Notes under the pieces: model-generated
Told to the model about the DNA's origin: nothing
The model's database searches: none
Seen by the model: only the letters and a program-made list of their open reading frames with translations
Translations under genes and position numbers: made by a program
Assembly (NCBI GenBank): GCA_002429385.1
Contig: DIZL01000005.1
Coordinates: 184,230 to 248,229, forward strand
Reading direction: 5' to 3'
Source of the DNA: Prolixibacteraceae bacterium UBA6029
GTDB lineage: Bacteria > Bacteroidota > Bacteroidia > Bacteroidales > Prolixibacteraceae
DNA: 64,000 bases
In this document: piece by piece, positions 42,356-51,030 of the stretch
Layout of the letters: the number at the start of each line of letters is the position of its first letter
Position numbering within the stretch: position 1 is the stretch's first letter

Positions 42356-42570
42356 GTCGATAACCAGGCTACCAATCCGGCAATCTGACCTATTTTCCGT
42401 AATATCTGCAGGCTGCAGGTTACCAAACCGCATTCTTTGGGAAATGGCACATGGGCAACGACAGCGATGATCCGCGTCCCGGATTCACCCATTGGGAAAG
42501 ATTTAAAGGACAGGGTGTCTATTACAATCCGGTATTAAATATCGATGGGAAGCAGGTTGCCTACAAGGAT
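42356..42570 (+). pseudogene. Decayed formylglycine-type sulfatase fragment
   Basis: Fragments of an arylsulfatase-like protein in two frames: VDNQATNPA, then a frame change, then NLTYFP, a TAA where Lys is expected, and YLQAAGYQTAFFGKWHMGND followed by SDDPRPGFTHWERFKGQGVY and YNPVLNIDGKQVAYKD. The motifs 'WDNQATNPA...LTYFPKYLQAAGYQTAFFGKWHMG' are those of Bacteroidota sulfatases. The catalytic C/S-x-P-x-R segment upstream and the whole C-terminal part are missing. At least one frameshift, one nonsense codon and truncation at both ends. Confidence 0.75.
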
Positions 42571-42623
42571 TATTGTGAAACTTTGCTGGGTGTTGACGAA
42601 AGCGGAAATGGCGGAAACGGTTT

Positions 42624-42749
42624 GCTGATCGGGTTACTCGAAGTCATCCGCTCAGTCAGGTTCGCTAAGCAAAACATACCGTATGAGCGCAAAATTCACC
42701 GATGCCTTGCAATAGAGCGTTTTCGTATTTACATTTATGTAATAAATGT
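42624..42749. repeat. 126-bp repeat B, copy 2
   Basis: Ungapped partner of 38061-38186 in the same orientation; terminal hairpins are kept. The left hairpin is weaker here (CTGATCGGGT with ATCCGCTCAG). It follows the sulfatase remnant. Confidence 0.85.
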
Positions 42750-42957
42750 CGGCGAAGGCTTTACAGGGGTATAGACAAACCAGGTCGGTTTAATCTAATT
42801 GAGTATTTGTTGACTGTGTCGATCCATCTTAAATATCAGGAGATAAAACTTTAAACTGTTAAATGTGTTAATGTAGTCTGAATTAAAGGCAAGCTTTGTT
42901 GACTGAGGAATATAATTCAGCTATTTTTGCAAATTGTCAAATTTTGAAAAATAGACT

Positions 42958-43887
42958 ATGAGATATCAGCGATTAACCCGGTTCTTTCCAATGCTAAAAG
43001 TAGTATCGTTTTTGTTCATTCTGCCATTGGCTGCCTGTTCACAAACGGTCAGTCAGATGCCTGATTCATTGGGAACCCATTTGTTTACACCGGTTGAACT
43101 GCCTTTAAAGCTTACTTTTGCGGGTGAAAAAGTGCCGATGGAGTATTTCGATGTGCGCGAAAACCTTGACCGTGAATTGCTATCTACGGTTTATTTTCAT
43201 TCACAGACCATCCGTTACATAAAGAATGCACCGAGGTATTTTGCTATGATCGAACCTATCTTAAAGTCGAATGGAATACCCGAAGATTTTAAGTATCTGT
43301 GTGTCGCAGAGAGTGGTTTTGATATACGCGCATTGTCGCCGGCCAAGGCAGCAGGGATATGGCAACTGCTTGAATCAGTGGCCAGGGAGAACAGCCTGGT
43401 TGTAAACGATGAAGTGGACGAACGCTATAACATTGAAAAGTCGACCGAAGTGGCCTGCCGGATACTGAAATCGGCTTACCAGAAATATGGAAGCTGGTCG
43501 CTGGTGGCCGCATCGTATAATGGTGGCCGGACATTTGTCGACCGGCAGATTGCAACCCAGAAAACAAAAAGCTACTATGATTTACTCTTTGGAGAAGAAA
43601 CAACCCGTTATGTGTTCCGTATCCTGGCGCTCAAAATGGTGATGGAAGATCCAAAGGAATATGGCTTTAAGGTCGAAAAGGACCAGCTTTACCCTATCAT
43701 CGACACCAGATTGGTGGATGTAAGTGGACCGGTCACTGACCTGGCGGATTTTGCCATCAGCAAAGGAATCTCCTATAAAACGCTGAAAATGTTTAATCCA
43801 TGGCTGAGAGAAACATATTTGAAAAACCCAATCAAAAAGAAGTATTCACTGAAAATACCGGGGAAGGATTTCAGAACAAAAAACTAA
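42958..43887 (+). CDS. Membrane-bound lytic transglycosylase, MltD-like
   Basis: 309 residues. The start ends in a lipobox (LPLAACSQ), suggesting a lipoprotein. The catalytic Glu is in LCVAESGFDIRALSPAKAAG, followed by IWQLLESVARENSLVVNDEV, DERYNIEKSTEVACRIL and AASYNGGRTFVDRQ, the SLT-domain motif order. The C-terminal part (DLADFAISKGISYKTLKMFN) is LysM-like and would bind peptidoglycan. It cleaves glycan strands to give anhydromuropeptides. uvrA starts one base after its stop. Confidence 0.88.
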   Translation: MRYQRLTRFFPMLKVVSFLFILPLAACSQTVSQMPDSLGTHLFTPVELPLKLTFAGEKVPMEYFDVRENLDRELLSTVYFHSQTIRYIKNAPRYFAMIEPILKSNGIPEDFKYLCVAESGFDIRALSPAKAAGIWQLLESVARENSLVVNDEVDERYNIEKSTEVACRILKSAYQKYGSWSLVAASYNGGRTFVDRQIATQKTKSYYDLLFGEETTRYVFRILALKMVMEDPKEYGFKVEKDQLYPIIDTRLVDVSGPVTDLADFAISKGISYKTLKMFNPWLRETYLKNPIKKKYSLKIPGKDFRTKN

Positions 43888-43888
43888 A

Positions 43889-46768
43889 ATGCAAATAACA
43901 GAAAACATACATACGCCTGAGAACCTGGATGATGATGGCGGCATGATTGTGGTTCACGGAGCCCGTGTCCACAACCTGCAAAACGTAAATGTCGAGATTC
44001 CGCGCAATAGACTGACGGTGATAACGGGTTTAAGCGGCAGCGGCAAATCGTCACTGGCTTTCGATACCATTTATGCGGAAGGTCAACGCCGTTACATAGA
44101 GACTTTTTCGGCCTATGCGCGCTCCTTTTTGGGCAACATGGAAAGACCCGACGTCGATCTGATTACAGGACTTAGCCCGGTTATTGCGATTGAACAGAAA
44201 ACTACCAACAAGAATCCACGGTCGACGGTAGGAACGGTTACCGAGATTTATGATTTTCTACGGCTTTTGTATGCCAGGGCAGGAGAGGCCTATTCCTACA
44301 ATACCGGTGAGAAGATGGTCAAATATACCGACGATCAGATATTAAGTCTCATTAAGACTAATTTCTCAGGAAAGAAGATTCTGATTCTTGCGCCGGTTGT
44401 GAAAGGACGTAAGGGACATTACCGCGAGTTGTTTGAGCAAATCCTGAAGAAAGGGTTCCTTAATGCACGGATCGACGGAGAAGTCACCGAGTTGAAAGCT
44501 GCCATGCGGCTGGACCGATACAAGAACCACTTCATAGAGATTGTTATTGACCGTTTACTTGTGGATGAAGCCAGTGATAAACGGCTGCACGATTCGCTGC
44601 AGATTGCCATGAAAAACGGCCATGGAATCAGCATGATTCTCGATCATGAGACTCAGGAGGCCAAGTATTACAGCCGGCAGCTCATGTGCCCAACTACCGG
44701 GATCTCCTATAATGAACCGGCGCCTCATAATTTTTCGTTTAACTCACCTCAGGGGGCTTGTCCCAGATGTAATGGGCTGGGTACGGTCAGCGAGATAGAC
44801 CTGGAGAAAATTGTACCGGATAATACAAAGAACATACAGAATGGTGGGATTGCACCGCTTGGTCCACATAAAAATACACTGGTTTTCTGGCAAATAGAAG
44901 CGCTGGGCGATATGTACGGCTTTAACCTGAAAACGCCCATAAAGGATATTCCTGAAGATGGATTGAATGCCATTCTTTTCGGAACCAACGAACGGATTCA
45001 GCTTAAGAACTCACCGCTTGGAGTCTCCATGAATTACATGATGACCTACGAGGGGGTGATTAAATACATTGATGCCCAGAAGGACGACAATCCATCGCAG
45101 AAGGCTCAGAAATGGGCCAACCAGTTTGTGCGCGAATCACCTTGTCCTGAATGCAATGGTCAACGCCTGAAGAAAGAATCGCTTTATTTCAGGATCGACA
45201 ATAAGAATATTTCGGAACTGGCACACCTTGATATCTCTGAACTCAGCCAGTGGCTAAACGGCATTGAAGACCGGCTGTCTGAACGTCAGAAAAAGATTGC
45301 GGTGGAAGTGATCAAGGAAATCCGCGACCGAATTCGTTTTCTGGAGGATGTCGGGTTAAATTACCTTTCACTTGACCGAACTTCACGGACCTTGTCGGGA
45401 GGCGAAAGTCAGCGTATTCGGCTGGCCACTCAAATTGGCTCACAACTGGTGAATGTACTGTATATTCTCGACGAACCCAGCATCGGGTTGCATCACCGGG
45501 ACAACCTCAGGTTGATCCATTCACTGGAACAATTGCGCGATACGGGCAATTCGGTAATAGTGGTTGAGCACGACAAGGATATGATGATGAATGCGGATTA
45601 TGTGATTGACATGGGTCCCCTTGCAGGGAAGCATGGAGGTCATGTGGTTGCGGCAGGCACCCCGGAACAGATTCTTTCAGCAGGGACGCTTACCTCCAAA
45701 TATCTTTTAGGGGAAGCTCAGATTCCGATGCCAAAGAAGCGCAGAAAAGGAAATGGAGATGTGCTTTCACTCAAAGGCTGTACCGGCAACAATCTGAAAA
45801 ACATATCGGTCGATTTGCCGCTTGGGCAGCTAATCTGTATTACCGGAGTATCGGGTAGTGGAAAGTCCACACTGATCAACTCCACCTTACAGCCAATCTT
45901 AAGTCAGTTTTTTTACGGGTCGGTGAAAGATCCGCTACCTTATGCCGAGATTATTGGGTTGAATCATATAGATAAAGTGGTGCAGGTCGATCAGTCACCT
46001 ATTGGACGCACTCCGCGCAGCAACCCGGTTACCTATACAGGTGTTTTTTCGGATGTCAGGAATTTGTTTGCACAGTTGCCCGAATCCAAGATCAGGGCTT
46101 ATGGTCCTGGCCGCTTCTCGTTCAATGTAAAAGGGGGACGTTGTGAAGATTGCCAGGGAGGTGGGATGAAGCAGATTGAGATGAATTTCCTACCCGATGT
46201 TTATGTCCATTGCGACACCTGTAATGGTCGGCGGTACAACAGGGAAACGCTTGAAGTTCGATATAAAGGGAAATCAATTGGGGATGTACTGGATATGACC
46301 ATCAACCAAGGTGTTGAATTTTTCGAGCATATTCCTTCGATTGCCCATAAACTAAAGACCATTCAGGATGTAGGACTGGGATATATTACCCTGGGACAAT
46401 CGTCCACCACGCTATCCGGTGGCGAATCGCAACGGGTCAAACTGGCAACTGAACTGGCCAAGAAAGATACCGGAAAAACCATGTATATTCTCGACGAACC
46501 AACTACAGGGCTCCATTTTGAAGACATCCGGGTACTGCTTGAGGTACTGAACAAGCTGGTTGACCGGGGCAATACGGTCATTGTCATCGAGCATAATATG
46601 GACGTGATTAAAGTCTCCGACCACATTATTGATATTGGACCCGAAGGCGGGAAAGAGGGTGGACGAGTGGTTTGTTACGGGACACCTGAACAAGTCATCC
46701 AAAATGAAGAATCTTTTACAGCAATATACCTGAAACAGGAAATGGAAAACTCAGTCAAAAAGAAATAA
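43889..46768 (+). CDS. uvrA: Excinuclease ABC subunit A
   Basis: 959 residues, the normal length. Damage-recognition ATPase of nucleotide excision repair. First Walker A GLSGSGKSSLAF, first signature TLSGGESQRIRLATQIG, second Walker A GVSGSGKSTLINSTL, second signature TLSGGESQRVKLATELA, and Walker B VLYILDEPSIGLHHRD and TMYILDEPTTGLHFED. The zinc modules show CPRCNGLG, CPECNGQR, CEDCQGGG and CDTCNGRR. Next gene 1 base downstream; the three genes 42958-48434 look like one transcript. Confidence 0.97.
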   Translation: MQITENIHTPENLDDDGGMIVVHGARVHNLQNVNVEIPRNRLTVITGLSGSGKSSLAFDTIYAEGQRRYIETFSAYARSFLGNMERPDVDLITGLSPVIAIEQKTTNKNPRSTVGTVTEIYDFLRLLYARAGEAYSYNTGEKMVKYTDDQILSLIKTNFSGKKILILAPVVKGRKGHYRELFEQILKKGFLNARIDGEVTELKAAMRLDRYKNHFIEIVIDRLLVDEASDKRLHDSLQIAMKNGHGISMILDHETQEAKYYSRQLMCPTTGISYNEPAPHNFSFNSPQGACPRCNGLGTVSEIDLEKIVPDNTKNIQNGGIAPLGPHKNTLVFWQIEALGDMYGFNLKTPIKDIPEDGLNAILFGTNERIQLKNSPLGVSMNYMMTYEGVIKYIDAQKDDNPSQKAQKWANQFVRESPCPECNGQRLKKESLYFRIDNKNISELAHLDISELSQWLNGIEDRLSERQKKIAVEVIKEIRDRIRFLEDVGLNYLSLDRTSRTLSGGESQRIRLATQIGSQLVNVLYILDEPSIGLHHRDNLRLIHSLEQLRDTGNSVIVVEHDKDMMMNADYVIDMGPLAGKHGGHVVAAGTPEQILSAGTLTSKYLLGEAQIPMPKKRRKGNGDVLSLKGCTGNNLKNISVDLPLGQLICITGVSGSGKSTLINSTLQPILSQFFYGSVKDPLPYAEIIGLNHIDKVVQVDQSPIGRTPRSNPVTYTGVFSDVRNLFAQLPESKIRAYGPGRFSFNVKGGRCEDCQGGGMKQIEMNFLPDVYVHCDTCNGRRYNRETLEVRYKGKSIGDVLDMTINQGVEFFEHIPSIAHKLKTIQDVGLGYITLGQSSTTLSGGESQRVKLATELAKKDTGKTMYILDEPTTGLHFEDIRVLLEVLNKLVDRGNTVIVIEHNMDVIKVSDHIIDIGPEGGKEGGRVVCYGTPEQVIQNEESFTAIYLKQEMENSVKKK

Positions 46769-46769
46769 G

Positions 46770-48434
46770 ATGAATACATTTGATCTTTATTGCGTCAATA
46801 CTGGTACAAAAAGAACATACCCTTTAGGAGTTACTTTGATGGAGATCAAAGATGATTTCGAACTTAAACTTAAAAATCCTATTATTGGAGCCTTGGTTAA
46901 TAACAAGGTGAAGGAACTTTCTTTTGTGTTTGTAAAGAACAAGAAAGTAGAGTTCATCGATTATTCCCATCCCGATGGTGTGCGCATGTATGTGCGGTCA
47001 CTTATTTTTGTGCTGTATGCTGCAGTAAAAGAGATCATGCCACAGGTCAAACTAAAGGTAATGCATGGCATTTCGCGTGGGTATTATTGCGAACTATCTG
47101 GATTGGACGGAGCGGTTAAAGAATCGGATATTTTTGCCATTAAAAGTCAAATGGAACAACTGGTTTTGATGGATATTCCATTCGAAAAGATTGGTATGCC
47201 CAATGAAGAAGCAGTAGAAATCTGCCGGAATCAGAATCTGTTATATAAGGCCAAACTCTTTCAACAACAGGGAAATTTGTTTTCGTACTTATATTTTATG
47301 GGAGAAAAGGCAAATTATTTTTTTGGAGATATGGTTCCTTCAACTGGATACCTTAAGGTTTTCGACCTGGTTCCTTATTACGACGGAATGCTGCTGCGAA
47401 TTCCCAAACCAAACAATTTTAATGAAGTTCAGCCCTATCTGAGACATGACAAGTTGTTTGGAATCTTTCAGGAGCATAAGGATTGGGCGGAGATTCTGGA
47501 TGTGCCGAATGTGGCCAACCTGAATGAATTTGCCATGAACGGACAGAGCGGTGATATTATTAAAATATCGGAAGCATTGCAGGAAAAGAAAATTGCAGAG
47601 ATTGCCAATATGATCCGCGATCGTAAGGACGAGGTGAAGATGGTATTAATCGCAGGACCTTCAGCTTCAGGAAAAACTACCTTCAGCAAAAGGTTGATGG
47701 TGCAACTGGCTGTCAATGGGCTAAAAACTACCATGATTTCGCTTGACGATTACTTTGTTGACCGTGAAAAGACTCCTTTGGATGAGAATGGCGAACTGGA
47801 TTTTGAAGACATCAAGGCGATTGATGTCGAGTATTTTAATCAGCAACTGTTGCAGCTTTTCAATGGAGAGACCATTGAATTACCTAAATTCAGTTTTAGT
47901 GCGGGACAACGAATTCCTTCAGGAATAAACCTACAGCTGGCTCCAGGTAATATATTGATTGTAGAAGGAATACACGGAATGAATCCAAACCTGATTCCAC
48001 ATATCAATGGGGAAAATACCTTTAAAATATTCCTTTCGGCTCTTACCCAGATTTCGATTGACGATCATAACCACATTTCAACAACAGATAATCGCATGAT
48101 CCGAAGGATGATCCGAGACAGCCGGTACCGCAATTATACGGCAGCCGATACCATACGCCGATGGCCGAGTGTTCGGATCGGAGAAGACAAGAATATCTTC
48201 CCTTACCAGGAAAACGCGGATGTCATGTTTAATTCAGCCATGGTCTACGAACTTGCTGTATTGAAGAAATATGCCGATCTGCTTCTTCAAACGGTCACCG
48301 AAAGTATGCCTGAATACAGCGAGAGCAATCGTTTGCTGAAGTTCTTATCCTATTTTAAGGCTATTGATGATCTGGAGATTCCCCCCACATCGGTCATTCG
48401 TGAGTTTTTGGGTGGAAGCAGTTTTATCTATTGA
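46770..48434 (+). CDS. Uridine kinase-like nucleoside kinase with TGS/threonyl-tRNA-synthetase-like N-domain
   Basis: 554 residues. The N-terminal 200 residues resemble the TGS and editing-domain part of threonyl-tRNA synthetase (YPLGVTLMEIKDDFELKLKN, FIDYSHPDGVRMYVRSLIFV). The kinase domain follows, with P-loop VLIAGPSASGKTTFSKRL, SLDDYFVDREKTPLDENGEL, VEGIHGMNPNLIPHI and NHISTTDNRMIRRMIRDSRY. This two-part architecture is known in Bacteroidota and Firmicutes as a phosphoribulokinase/uridine kinase-like protein. It likely phosphorylates a nucleoside. Confidence 0.88.
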   Translation: MNTFDLYCVNTGTKRTYPLGVTLMEIKDDFELKLKNPIIGALVNNKVKELSFVFVKNKKVEFIDYSHPDGVRMYVRSLIFVLYAAVKEIMPQVKLKVMHGISRGYYCELSGLDGAVKESDIFAIKSQMEQLVLMDIPFEKIGMPNEEAVEICRNQNLLYKAKLFQQQGNLFSYLYFMGEKANYFFGDMVPSTGYLKVFDLVPYYDGMLLRIPKPNNFNEVQPYLRHDKLFGIFQEHKDWAEILDVPNVANLNEFAMNGQSGDIIKISEALQEKKIAEIANMIRDRKDEVKMVLIAGPSASGKTTFSKRLMVQLAVNGLKTTMISLDDYFVDREKTPLDENGELDFEDIKAIDVEYFNQQLLQLFNGETIELPKFSFSAGQRIPSGINLQLAPGNILIVEGIHGMNPNLIPHINGENTFKIFLSALTQISIDDHNHISTTDNRMIRRMIRDSRYRNYTAADTIRRWPSVRIGEDKNIFPYQENADVMFNSAMVYELAVLKKYADLLLQTVTESMPEYSESNRLLKFLSYFKAIDDLEIPPTSVIREFLGGSSFIY

Positions 48435-48542
48435 TAGATAACTACTTCCATTTCAGAAATTGCCATCTAACTTATTTCCCGAATCTGATTAATTCTCTCT
48501 ATAATTGATAGAAAAATTTGATGTGAAAAATATTCATTCTTA

Positions 48543-48574
48543 TTTGGAATCAATCAAAATAGGTGCTATGTTTG
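48543..48574 (+). promoter_or_regulatory. Promoter of the first superoxide dismutase gene
   Basis: TTTG (48543-48546), 20 bp, TATGTTTG (48567-48574): a full match to the Bacteroidota -33/-7 consensus. The start codon lies 43 bases after the -7 box. Confidence 0.7.
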
Positions 48575-48617
48575 TGTATAAGATAAAAGAGTATTAAATC
48601 TTAATACATACAAACTC

Positions 48618-49217
48618 ATGGCCTTCGAATTACAAAAGTTACCATATGCATATGATGCTCTGGAACCCTATATTGATGCACAAACGATGGAAATCCATCA
48701 TGATAAGCATCATGCTGCATACACCAACAATCTGAATGCTGCCGTTACGGGTACTTCTATTGAAGGACAAAGCATTGAAAAGATACTGTCCAAAATATCG
48801 GCTCAACCAGTGGCCATTCGCAATAATGGAGGTGGTTTTTATAACCATAACTTATTCTGGGAACTCATGGTTCCTGGTGGAGCAAAGAGTCCCGAGGGTG
48901 ATTTATTGAAAAGTATAAATGCCACATTTGGGTCATATCAAAATTTTAAAGAAGCTTTTACAAAAGCAGCACTCACCAGGTTTGGGTCTGGTTGGGCATG
49001 GCTGGTAAAGCAGGGTGATAGTTTGGTAATTTCGTCCACTCCTAATCAGGATAACCCGTTAATGGACCTGGCTGATGTTAAGGGAACACCGGTACTTGGG
49101 ATAGATGTGTGGGAACACGCATATTATCTGAAGTATCAAAACCGGCGACCCGATTATGTCGATGCCTTTTTCAACGTGGTTAATTGGGACGAAGTTGCCA
49201 AACGGTTTAAAGGTTAG
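48618..49217 (+). CDS. Superoxide dismutase, Mn-type signature
   Basis: 199 residues. Converts superoxide to hydrogen peroxide and oxygen. Metal ligands are seen in MEIHHDKHHAAY, NHNLFW and DVWEHAYYLKYQNRRPDYVD. Residues that separate metal types favour Mn or cambialistic use: RNNGGGFYNHNLFW (the Mn-type GGG..NH) and STPNQDNPLM (the Gln of the Mn-type NQD motif). No signal peptide, so it is cytoplasmic. Own promoter and a strong terminator, so single-gene transcription. Confidence 0.93.
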   Translation: MAFELQKLPYAYDALEPYIDAQTMEIHHDKHHAAYTNNLNAAVTGTSIEGQSIEKILSKISAQPVAIRNNGGGFYNHNLFWELMVPGGAKSPEGDLLKSINATFGSYQNFKEAFTKAALTRFGSGWAWLVKQGDSLVISSTPNQDNPLMDLADVKGTPVLGIDVWEHAYYLKYQNRRPDYVDAFFNVVNWDEVAKRFKG

Positions 49218-49519
49218 TTGATTTTTGGTTTTTTTCCGCCCGGAACAGAGGTTCCGGGCGGTTTTGTTTTTATATGCCTGTTATTGTTTGTATTTTGAAA
49301 TTCTATACCGCTCTTCCTGAAGCATATTATCCTACCGCTATAAGGTTTTCTTAGCATATTATATTCTCATCATTCTTAAAATGGCAGGTTCTGAATATCC
49401 TTATTCAGAATCAGTCTAAATTATCTTGAAAATGATGATTTTCCAAACCTTTTGATTCGGATTGCTGTTATCTTAAGCAAAAATCAAACAATTATTGTTT
49501 CACCTAAAAGATATCGAAA
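49218..49519. other. 302-bp gap between the two superoxide dismutase genes
   Basis: Contains the terminator of the first gene (49236-49261) and then an AT-rich stretch with no gene. It must hold the promoter of the second gene; TATCTTAA-like and TTTTG-like segments near 49450-49475 are only partial matches. Confidence 0.4.
49236..49261 (+). terminator. Terminator of the first superoxide dismutase gene
   Basis: CCGCCCGGAAC, loop AGAG, GTTCCGGGCGG: a perfect 11-bp GC-rich stem followed by TTTTGTTTTT. Confidence 0.93.
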
Positions 49520-50095
49520 ATGAGCTTTACATTACCCGCATTACCCTATGCAATTGATGCATTGGAACCATTTATCAGTGCCAGAACACTGGAGTTTCAC
49601 CATGGGAAGCATCATCAGGCCTATGTTACAAATCTGAATAACCTCGTTGTTGGAACTGAATTCGAACATGCCGAGCTGGAAACCATTATTAAGAAAGCCG
49701 ATGGTGGTATTTTCAATAACGGAGCACAGGTTTTTAACCATACCTTTTACTTCGAACAATTCTCAGCGAAACCGGCTACAGAACCAACTGGTAAACTGAA
49801 AACCGACATTGAAAGCACCTTTGGTTCATTGGATGCTTTTAAGGAAGCGTTTAACAAGGCTGCTGCTACCCAGTTTGGATCAGGATGGGCATGGCTGGTT
49901 AAAGATGCTGCCGGGAAACTGAGCATTGTACAAACGAGCAACGCAGGCTGTCCTGTTCGTGATGGTTTGACTCCGCTTTTGACCTGTGATGTTTGGGAAC
50001 ATGCATATTATCTCGATAAACAGAATCTTCGTCCGGCTTACATTGCCGATTTCTGGAAGATCATGAACTGGAAAGTAGTTGAAGGGAGATTTTAG
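49520..50095 (+). CDS. Superoxide dismutase, Fe-type signature
   Basis: 191 residues, related to the neighbour at 48618 but with the Fe-type residues: NNGAQVFNHTFYFEQF (Gln in the AQ.(W/F)NHTF motif) and QTSNAGCPV in place of the Mn-type NQD. Metal ligands are in LEFHHGKHHQAY, FNHTFY and DVWEHAYYLDKQNLRPAYIA. No signal peptide. Two adjacent enzymes with opposite metal signatures suggest that the cell can switch between Mn and Fe. The next small gene follows 55 bases later. Confidence 0.92.
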   Translation: MSFTLPALPYAIDALEPFISARTLEFHHGKHHQAYVTNLNNLVVGTEFEHAELETIIKKADGGIFNNGAQVFNHTFYFEQFSAKPATEPTGKLKTDIESTFGSLDAFKEAFNKAAATQFGSGWAWLVKDAAGKLSIVQTSNAGCPVRDGLTPLLTCDVWEHAYYLDKQNLRPAYIADFWKIMNWKVVEGRF

Positions 50096-50150
50096 TTCCT
50101 GATGTTTTTTATTTGATTATCTTGCATCGTATTATTATAAACAAGAAATT

Positions 50151-50327
50151 ATGAGTGCAGAAAAAGTATTGGCAGTATTATCTGCTTCACCGAAACCATT
50201 GAGATCCGGCGAAATTGCAGAACTTTCAGGATTGGATAAAAAAGTGGTTGAGAAAGCCATGAATACCCTTAAAGCCGAAGGGAAAATAGTTTCCCCGGTA
50301 CGCTGTTGCTGGGAAGTGAAAAAATAG
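50151..50327 (+). CDS. 58-residue winged-helix-like protein
   Basis: Reads MSAEKVLAVLSASPKPLRSG, EIAELSGLDKKVVEKAMNTL and KAEGKIVSPVRCCWEVKK. The 'AL...KPLR.GEIAE.SGLDKK.V.K....LK.EGKI.SP.RC' pattern is a single winged-helix domain; similar short proteins occur in archaea and Bacteroidota, where they are taken for DNA-binding regulators. The RCCW pair of cysteines near the end could sense redox state or metal. It lies directly after the Fe-type superoxide dismutase gene and is closed by a terminator. Confidence 0.75.
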   Translation: MSAEKVLAVLSASPKPLRSGEIAELSGLDKKVVEKAMNTLKAEGKIVSPVRCCWEVKK

Positions 50328-50342
50328 TCCTGATTAAAGATT

Positions 50343-50381
50343 AAAAAAGGCCGCTGTTCATTAGAACCAGCGGCCTTTTTT
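50343..50381 (+). terminator. Terminator of the sodB-type gene/winged-helix unit
   Basis: AAAAAAGGCCGCTG (50343-50356) pairs with CAGCGGCCTTTTTT (50368-50381), followed by A/T-rich sequence. Strong GC stem with A and T runs on both sides, so it could act in both directions. Confidence 0.9.
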
Positions 50382-50510
50382 AATTCCGATAGTTTCAGGA
50401 ATAATCCTCATTTAATAAAATCAGAAGGCCTCGAGATCAGAAAACCCCATTTAAACAGTTCAGAACTTTTTCTGTCTACCCATTCTATTTCGCCAGAAAA
50501 TTCTTATCTT

Positions 50511-50960
50511 TAGGCTTCAAATGTGCTCAAGCCAAAGTCTGACCAAACAAGTCAGGAATGAACTCCCTGAAGCCAGACGCCAAATCTTTCTCCATTCAGA
50601 TCTAATTCGTGAAAGTAATTAACCTGCTTTCGAGCAGTACGGAAGGGTTCAGGGAAGGGAGTGCATCGCCTTTGCTTCGGATAAATTGAACTATGATTGA
50701 TTTGCAACTATACTAAGATCGCGATTTTAGTATAGTTATAGATCAGTCATAGTACAGATATAGACAAGGGATACCCTCCCCATACCTTCTCAATCCGGAT
50801 CCGGCTTACGATGGCATTCCTCCGATCAGTCGCCTTATCGGATGGCGTTTTTGTAAACAGGCATTTTGATGGGGCATACTTTCATACGACTCATCGGGAT
50901 AAAATGAAACAGCTGAATATTCAACCGGCAAATAATTCTTCTTTTTTAAAAGTGATTTCT
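50511..50960. repeat. Two-copy extragenic element, copy 2, with an 11-bp-phased core
   Basis: Second copy of the element at 17712-18183, with the blocks in the same order. The phased core is 50729-50794: AGTATAGTTAT, AGATCAGTCAT, AGTACAGATAT (identical to copy 1), then AGACAAGGGAT, ACCCTCCCCAT and ACCTTCTCAAT. The last three units differ from copy 1 but keep A at position 1 and AT at positions 10-11. It contains a small frame from 50811 matching the one at 18031. It fills the 700-bp gap 50328-51030 before the GH5 gene and must contain its promoter. Confidence 0.8.
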
Positions 50961-51030
50961 CCGGCCCGGAGATGGTCCAAAACGTTTAATTCACTAACTT
51001 TACCAAACGAACCAACTAATTCATTTTCGA

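Larger units (their letters stand above)
42316..42957. other. Gene-free region with a sulfatase remnant and repeat B copy 2
   Basis: 642 bases. From left: the decayed sulfatase segment (42356-42570), about 50 bases of unplaced sequence that stays in an open frame, repeat B copy 2 (42624-42749), and about 200 AT-rich bases before the transglycosylase. A 107-codon open frame from 42451 joins sulfatase sequence to repeat B sequence and is not a real protein. Confidence 0.5.

Noticed and set aside
42451..42774. 107-residue intact protein
   Set aside because: Its first 40 residues are the decayed sulfatase and the rest is repeat B read as codons, so the ATG is internal to a fragment.
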